From: Capsicum annuum
Taxonomy: Eukaryota; Streptophyta; Magnoliopsida; Solanales; Solanaceae
Reading direction: 5' to 3'
Assembly (NCBI RefSeq): GCF_002878395.1
Contig: NC_061115.1
Span: forward strand, 156,778,257-156,842,256
Length of the DNA: 64,000 nucleotides
In this document: positions 56,796 to 64,000 of the stretch, piece after piece
Numbering within the stretch: position 1 is the first letter of the stretch
Layout: every line of letters starts with the position of its first letter
Translations under genes and position numbers: made by a program
Notes under the pieces: generated by a model
What the model saw: only the letters and a program-made list of their open reading frames with translations
Databases searched by the model: none
Told to the model about the DNA's origin: nothing

Positions 56796-59700
56796 TGTCA
56801 CAACTCAAATTACAGATAGTGTGTGTGTCTGCCCAACACCTAGATAGGAGAATTTTTTATCCAACTATTTAATCATTGCGGAAGGCATTTAAAATAACTT
56901 TAAATGTAATAATTAAATAAATCTTTTGTTCAAAATAAAATAAAAAGTATGTTGCGGAATTCTACTAAATAACTTCTCAGAATCTAGTCTAAACCGGTAC
57001 AAGAGCACTAAATAAATGGAGGAATGAACCAAAACACACATCTATGTATGAGTAGGATGACATGAGTTGCTGAAGAATAAACAATATTGTACCTATAGAA
57101 ACTCCAACTGACACACAGCACTGCTATATCTCGAAATAGAAGATATAGTTAGTATATAGTATCAGTACAATCACACGTACTGGTAGGCATCATCAGACGA
57201 TCAAAGTTAGAAATATATAACGACATATAGCAAACAAGAAGTGATGATGACAAGCATACAAGTTAATAACTGAACATACTTAACTTACTTCAACTTTCAA
57301 TCTTACCACCTTTCTTCTATTTAACCAATATTACTTTATCCGTAGGATGTGGTTAACTAACTAAAGTTCATGAATAAATCTAATTCACAATTCTTATGTA
57401 CTTACTTTATTACAAAAAATCAATGTACTTCTCTTTCTCTCTTATTAAAATTCTCTTTCATGATAATCCTCGCTCCGTATTATACTACCACTCAACTTTT
57501 GAGATTGCAACAATTAAGACAATCGATAACATCAACAATTTTACAAGAAAGAGAACTGCAATATACATCACGTGTATACTATATTCACAGAAGAACAATA
57601 TTTACACATAATCAAAGACGTGCCTTATAATATTCACACTTGCTACAATGCACAATCATCATATCAACATAACCAGTACACTTAAGGAACCATAATATCT
57701 TATCAACCAATCGGTCCACACAAAGAACCAATTACACTTAGGAAGATTCTTCAACAAGTTTCACCATAACATAAAAATATGTTTAAATGTACATTCAAAT
57801 GTATATGATGAACGTACATATGCAACATGTATGTATTATCTCCTTCTCTTCTCAATCTCATCATCATTATTATCATTCTCAACATCATGAATATCATGAT
57901 CTCAATATCATTATCAATATATCATGAACATCATGTTCTCAATGTCATCATCAGTACCATCGATGTAAATGCAAAATGCAGTCAATAATTATTAGTAATA
58001 CCTAAAGGCGATTTGTAAACACCCAATCAAAATTAGATGCAAGCAACAATGATCGAAACAGAACTTACTACTACTGACAACTCAGTAAATGCAATCAATA
58101 ATCACAAGTTCAACATTTCAAGTAACGAATATCCACTAACAAAGATCAACTGAGCATTATCAAACCCAATTATCAATCACAAACATGTTTGAAAATCAAT
58201 TAATCACGTATACATTTTAGGAGTTAACCTTTAACCAAGCTTGATATCTACACTCTAAATTATCGTTCTATTTCTTTCAGCAATCTAAACCCCTTTTATT
58301 CATATTGAAATAGGTAAATGCAGTTACTAACTAGTAACTCCTATATTCAAGTCATCACAAATTTCAATGCATTATCAACTTTAGTCTATCATTCAACTAA
58401 TAATATCTACTCAACTTACAATTTCTTGCTAGAGTCATACACCTTGGTACATTTTGCTTGCATACACATAGCCAAATTTACTTTTAAGTTCTTAAATTAT
58501 ATCATCACCTATTTTTATCACAATCAATCCTTCTAACTATCTTTTAGCAAGAATATATCATACTTCAACTATACACAGTATCGAATTCACTCCTTTTAAA
58601 GTGTTAAAGACTAGTTCTACAGATTAGGTCACCTAATTCTTTTATTATTGATCACATTCACATATTAAACTTTATAAATCATCAATTAAGTCATACAAAC
58701 ACAAACACCCATCAAAGGATCCACATAAAACACAATAACATATAATTATATCATTATTACTTTATTTTTATATTTTATCCATTCAAGCTTCATTTTTTGT
58801 AGGTTTAGACATGAAATCTCTCACCAATTACATGCAACTAATTCAAGTATAATATACATTAAATCATAACCTACCCAGACATCATGCTACTATAACAAGT
58901 TAGCTACATCATGGATGATATTTCTTCTTTTTAACATTTTCGAAGGCTAAATCATCTAATAAAAAATAAATTTAAGAGAAATTAATCAATTAATCTTCAA
59001 ATAAATAATTTGAGAATTCAAACCCACTATTTTACCCTCATTTATAGTGTATAACAATACCCAAGAATCAATTAACCACTAACTCGATCTTCCATGCTCA
59101 ACCCATCTTTATTAATAAAGTTTTAAAGCTAAAAGCCTCACCTTTATTGAACTCAAGATACCCAACCATGAAAGTACGTATTTTTAAACTAAAGCTAAAA
59201 GCCTCACCTTTATTGAACTCGAGATACCTAACCATGAAAGTACGTATTTTTGAACTAAAATTTCATACTAAGAAGAGTTAATTTACAATCTAAAATCAAT
59301 TCTAAGTGAAAACAAATATACCCATAGGTTTTCTTTATGATTTCATGAACCTAAGGTTCTAACCAGAAGAATTTTACCGTAATTTCCTATTCTAATGATT
59401 TTAGAAGATGAATGGATTTATTAATGTTTAAAAGGAATAAAAATCTTACCTCAACAAAGAATTTTCACCACAACCATGAGCAAATCTTCCCTTTAGGGCT
59501 TAAAAATGAAATTTTAGAGTTTATAGATTGAAACCCATCAAAATAAGCTTATATGCCTAGTTATCACTGTAGGTGTTAAATTACCACTATAGCAATACCG
59601 GTGGTTAATTTGTCAACTCGAACACTATTTAGTAAAATAATCACAACTTTTACTCCAAAGGTGAATTAATAAATGATTGGATGCATTAGAAATAAGACTC

Positions 59701-59969
59701 AAAGAGCTTTCATTTGGTGTATTTTTGTCCCAATAACTCTGTATATTCTAGGAGATATACTCTATTGAGTTGACCTTAGTTTAAACTTAACTCGAAACTC
59801 AATCGGTAAGAGCACTTTCATCTTAACTTTATGCTAGGGGTATTGTATGACTTTGGTACACGTCCAATGCACTTCCATACTAAAGAGATAGTTATATAAC
59901 TTATAATGAAGGAGGTTCTCATGTTTTTTACCCCAGATATTTTCAGTAACAATGAAATAGGCCATTACA
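56796..59969 (-). repeat. Minus-strand LTR, possibly solo (related to 25044-27543)
   Basis: The left edge tgtcacaactcaaatt and the right edge ggccattaca give TGTAATGGCC...TGACA on the minus strand. Near the left it shares ordered phrases with 25044-25450. On the minus strand near 59444 GAGGTAAG resembles a splice donor, preceded by a leader-like stretch, as in other LTRs here. No polypurine tract or primer site with coding DNA lies at either side, which suggests a solo LTR. Flanks ttatg and ttaga are only a weak duplication candidate. Confidence 0.55.
59125..59260. repeat. Tandem duplication in the LTR (~68 bp unit)
   Basis: The block aaagctaaaagcctcacctttattgaactc...gtacgtatttt occurs twice with three or four differences. 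Confidence 0.9.
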
Positions 59970-60253
59970 TTAGATACCAATTTACCCACCTTTTGTCCCC
60001 GTACGGTCTTTGGTGGAAAAAAGAGTTTTAGCACGATTCTCAGAGTTCAACATGTACAATGGTTATGAAAATAATGCAACCTCTCATTAAATTTCTATAC
60101 AATTTGATAACACTAACAAAACCACCATTCCATAATAATGCCAACTAGCCTACCCACCACAAACGACTGAGCTTTAGGCACAAATCATGACCACTATAAC
60201 TCAAGGAATACGATTCCTAATAAAATTTATGCAGCGGGTCATCTAAAATATTA

Positions 60254-62080
60254 TGAGACCCCATAAAATTTCAATAAATTTATTTTTGACCATCCCGCGT
60301 AGATAACATCAATTTTGGCTTGAATTATGTTAAGAAATGTTAAAAGGATGTTTTGAAAAAGTTTCAGAATTTTTGGAAGGGGTTTGGGGCTATTTTGGAA
60401 TCCCAAGGCAGTAAGTCTTCACAATAGTAGCGTGCCACGGAGGTTAACCTCCGGCATAAGGGCATGGCACGAAGGCTAACCTTCGCGATAAGTGTGTGCC
60501 ACACCGCTATGTTAAATTTATCTAGTTTTTATTTTTTTCACTTAGGGTGAGGGGATTATGGTATTTTTACCTCTTGCATGACTTATAAACAACCCCTTCT
60601 CCTTTAGTTTTCAAAGATCAAAACCATTCCTTTTCTCTTTAACTCAAAACCCAAGAAAGCTCAAGGGTTTTACAGAGAATTCAACATTCAAGCTCCAAAC
60701 CTCAATTTTTCTTTAATTTTCTTTGTATTTTAGGTAATTCTCTTTTCCTATCTTGAATTTTACATTATGACATTAATTTATTGAATATTCATATGATTTA
60801 AATTATGAGTTTGAAATTGAGTTGAGGGATTTTAGTTGTAATTACTTGTCCCATATTTTAAATTGATTATTCAAGCTTTAATTGATGATTTTTTAGACTA
60901 AATTGATGCATTATTCAAATGGTTGGAATAGGGACATGGGTTTCCCCAAGTTGATGAAATATTGGCTTAATAATGACATTAACCTCAACCTACTTTGTAA
61001 ATTTGATTTTAAATATGGATAATTGCATGATTTAACTTATCTTTTGAACCCATTTTATTACATTAAAGGATAAATGGACAAATATGATTTTTTGATGAAC
61101 TTGGTGGCCATGACTTGGATTTTAAATAAAACTTGGGAGTCAGTTTTGTTATAAGAATTGGTTTGACATAATTGAATTAACTTGAAAGTTTATTGGTATG
61201 ACGATATCAAATTGGTAATGCCTTAATAAATGACTCTTGGGTTAATGGTTGGTTTATGTGTAAAGTGTTTTAATTTGGGCTTCAAGGGAATTGTGTAGCT
61301 CACTGTGAAGGTATAGGTACCAGGGGGATCAACACTGAAAATCACATTTATCGGCGTTGGAGGTCCATGTGACCATGTGCTTGGTGCACACATTATATTT
61401 ATTTTGGGAGGGCTGTAGTCTTGGTGTCTTTATCCTTTCCTCGGTTCATGCAACTAACACATATTGGGGCCCTTCCAGTAGGGGAGTTTAACCCATATAG
61501 CCCATGTGTACCTTTAGGATGGAGCAAACTACATTGTTCAGGTTAATACTTTAAACTCTCATGTTCACGTCCCTTGTCCCTATCCTAATATCCTATATAT
61601 ATATATATGTATATATGAACATGGTGAATATGGTTTATGACTGAATTTTTGTAATTATACCTATCCCTTGAGTCACATGCAGTGCTCGTGATCTGAGGTG
61701 GTTTATGCACTTTAGTGTTATTATCCAAGCTTATTTAGCCTTGTTGTAAGGACTTCTCGTGTGCTTAATGAGTAAATAGTGATATAAATAAGAATATAAG
61801 TTTTTAAACATGTGATTTAATTATTTAAAGGTGTTTTCAAACAAGTTTGTACTTAAATTGGTCACTTAGAGTTTAGACGAGAAAGCTAGTGTTACTAGCT
61901 TAAGCTTGGTGTCATTCTAGTTGATCTCAATGGATTTTAATGTGTTGAATGATTTCCTAATGGTTTGATTGTGTAAATATGTGTGGAAAAACTTTTTTAT
62001 AGTGTTCAAAGTTCAATTGGGTCAATACAAGATTTAAAACATTAAGTTAAAGATCAATGTGGGCAAGCCTCGTCTTAGCT
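60254..62080 (+). repeat. Plus-strand LTR-like segment
   Basis: tgagaccccataaaatttc at 60254 resembles an LTR start. Within it come, in LTR order, a dyad-rich CpG block (60430-60515; perfect 16-bp palindrome at 60438-60453), a TATA-like ttataaac at 60580, a CT-rich leader with gene-like phrases, and TTAGGTAATT at 60730. The right end is not clear. No internal region of the same orientation and family follows, so it may be solo or truncated. Confidence 0.45.
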
Positions 62081-62174
62081 CGAGTTTCTAGTTCACTATT
62101 TTTGATGTTGTGTTATTTTGAGCTCTAGTCGATGATGTAGTATGCTTTGTGAGATTATTATGATGATTTATAGA

Positions 62175-63318
62175 TGTTGAAAAAGCTAGAAATCAAGGAA
62201 AAACACCACCACAAGGCTTGGTATTGAAGACAAGGCACAAGACAAGGTTTGGACGTCAAAATGCAAATTCCAATGAGAGTATGGAAATTGCAATGTGCCG
62301 CACCATTTTTTCCATGGGAATAAGAAACGGACCGCACCTCTTAGTCTAGTGGAGAGAACAAGTCATCGTGTGGCTTGCTGCAAGGGAAAGACCAACGCGG
62401 CGTATCACATTTCCCTACACAGCCAAACTTTGCCAACTATAAATACAACACATTAACACTTAGTAAATCACTTTTGTATGTCTTTGGACTTGGAGAGGGG
62501 CTTCTCAACACTTATTTTAGGGTTTATTTTTCCTTACTTTAGATTTTTAATGGATTATAACATTTATTCATTAATATCAATTACGGTTATGTCTATTAGT
62601 GGCTAAATGCCCCCTTTCCAGATTTAAGGCTAAGAACATGTTTACTTTCGCTTTGAATTGAGTTTTTTTGGATTGATTGTCATATTTGATTATTTGTTTA
62701 TCCTTGTTTTAACTATTTGAAGGAGAAACTAACCTTAGAATACATATATTGTTGACTTTTTAAACTTGCGAGGGGGAATAGGATGATAGAACGTGGGGAT
62801 GAATAGAGTAAGGTTCCTATTCCTTTATAAAATAAGGAATTTGAATTAGAGACTAGGAGGGATATACCTAGAAGCCTTGATTGGTTCACATGTAGGATGA
62901 TAACTTTATTCATTTAATTGGATTATTTCATTCTCGCTCAATGATATAGTTGTAATGTCCAAGTTAGGTAGACGATTAGAGGCCGGGAGACCATGATCAT
63001 GCGATAAACCCTACGAATCAACAACCAAGATGAGTAATCTAATAAATGAAGCTCAATAGAGTAGTATTATTTGTAGAGCTTTAACCCTGGGTTTTTATCC
63101 ATTGATTATCCAAAGTCTTTACTTTTTTTGGATCATTTTAGTTTACTTTTAGTTTACAACTCAAAAACATCTTTTGGTTATGCTTGCACAGATTAATCTC
63201 AATAGTTGAACTAGAATTTGATAGTTGTTGAAACAAGTCTCTAAGGGGTCGATATTCGACTTTATTTAAGACTGCTATATTACTTGGTGAAACCACTTAC
63301 ACTTGCATATGCGCAACA
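62175..63318 (+). repeat. 5' LTR of an Athila-like Ty3/gypsy element
   Basis: The right edge is firm: it ends gcgcaaca, followed by tatttttggcactgttgacgg, the primer-site phrase typical of Athila/Tat elements. A TATA box (ctataaataca) at 62434-62446 fits an LTR promoter. The left edge at tgttgaaaaagc (62175) is a guess based on the TG start and on usual length. Confidence 0.7.
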
Positions 63319-63320
63319 TA

Positions 63321-63340
63321 TTTTTGGCACTGTTGACGGG
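63321..63340 (+). other. Primer binding site, Athila/Tat type
   Basis: TTTTTGGCACTGTTGACGGG resembles the tRNA-Asp-type site of Athila and Tat elements (usual form TGGCGCCGTTGCCGGGG), with a few transitions. It differs from the initiator-Met sites of the chromoviruses elsewhere in the window. Confidence 0.75.
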
Positions 63341-63412
63341 AAATTGTAAATTGACAATTGTTTTTGTTTTAGTTTTACTTTTTAGATTTCTTTGGTATTG
63401 AATTTGTAGGAA

Positions 63413-64000
63413 ATGGGTTTATAGGGTAGTAATCTAGTAAGGAATAGGGAGTTGGTTGAACCAAGACCCAAACCCAAGGAACACTTCCATCAACAAAGGA
63501 GAGAAATAATCCTTCTCCCCCGTATCCCATAATTTCAAGTGGAACAAGACAATCCTGCTCTCATGGATGAAGATCAGCCAGCCCGCAGGAAAGTTTGAGA
63601 AGACGCAATCCCACTTTCGATGAATTTGACATCCCTTTTTAGAAACCGGCTGTTGGAGGTAACTTTGAGCTAAAACAGAACATGGTGCAGGTTTTGATCA
63701 GCAATGGACAGTCTATGGGACTTTTACATGAAGATCCATAAGTCCATCTATGGAAATTTCTAGAGATTAGTAACACATTCATACCTACGAGCGTGTCAAC
63801 TGATTATGTTAGGCTGACACTATTACCCTTTTTACTATTAGGGGAAGAGAAAAAATGGTTGAAAGCTGAGCCAGCAAGTTCAATCACAACATGGGATGAC
63901 TTGGTCCAGAAATTTCTCATCCGATTCTTTCCATTTGCAAGACTGTGGACTACAGAGTGAGATTGTGTACTTTAAACAAAAGACAGATAAGAACTTATAT
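63413..64000 (+). pseudogene. gag start of the Athila-like element, running off the window
   Basis: From ATG 63413 (MGL then a stop) several frames lead into the gag core. Visible blocks are MDEDQPARRKV near 63562, FDIPF near 63620, FELKQNMVQVLISNGQ near 63666, WKFLEISNTFIPTSVSTDYV near 63755, and RLTLLPFLLLGEEKKWL, SITTWDDLVQKFLIRFFP near 63875-63935. The last two are diagnostic of retrotransposon gag. At least five stops and one frameshift show that it is defective. The rest of the element lies beyond 64000. Confidence 0.82.

Noticed and set aside
57370..58536. Frames in the LTR at 56796-59969
   Set aside because: AT-driven, no domains, inside a repeat.

Overview
This is a stretch of plant nuclear genome, almost certainly from a Solanaceae species. 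The recent-style Tekay/Del chromovirus load recalls Capsicum, but the species is an inference. The evidence is a three-exon gene with GT-AG introns, a tRNA-derived SINE of the Solanaceae type in its first intron, several Ty3/gypsy LTR retrotransposons primed by initiator-Met tRNA and carrying integrase C-terminal chromodomains, and an AT-rich background. No tRNA or rRNA gene, CRISPR array or prokaryotic feature is visible.

Layout. 1-21773 is a nested set of Ty3/gypsy elements. An outer plus-strand element (LTR end, primer site, gag, start of protease: 1-1059 and 10543-11858) is split twice. A minus-strand relative (1060-10542) sits in its gag, flanked by a decayed 5-bp target duplication. A second plus-strand chromovirus (11859-21773) interrupts its protease region. 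21774-28903 is a patchwork of minus-strand LTR pieces around an orphan plus-strand gag fragment (24290-25043). 28904-39731 is a further minus-strand chromovirus. Its 5' LTR carries a ~703-bp tandem duplication, and its 3' LTR lacks the CpG-rich block of its partner. 39740-41090 is the remnant of a LINE ORF1-like (DUF4283) reading frame. 41200-48280 is extremely AT-rich, with a large inverted repeat, direct-repeat flanks and short coding-like pieces, best explained as decayed MULE-like DNA transposons. 48280-50350 holds a purine/pyrimidine tract and low-complexity DNA.

50609-53174 is the only convincing host gene: three exons encoding 238 residues, with basic nuclear-localisation-like patches and an acidic C-terminal half; function unknown. 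53900-54980 is a GAT/GGT-rich element with short terminal inverted repeats. 56796-59969 is a minus-strand LTR, possibly solo. 60254 to about 62080 is a plus-strand LTR-like segment. 62175-64000 is the LTR, primer site and gag start of an Athila-like Ty3/gypsy element that runs off the window.

No element appears able to move itself: every gag/pol is broken by stops, frameshifts or loss of catalytic residues. Most breaks in the best-preserved copies look like single C-to-T or G-to-A changes, as expected from deamination of methylated cytosines in silenced elements. I found no convincing new enzymatic system. The least explained signals are perfect CpG-rich dyads recurring in the LTRs of several unrelated families, a splice-donor-like motif at a comparable place in those LTRs, a TGACAGT motif array in one LTR family, and coding-like exons inside the AT-rich inverted-repeat region.
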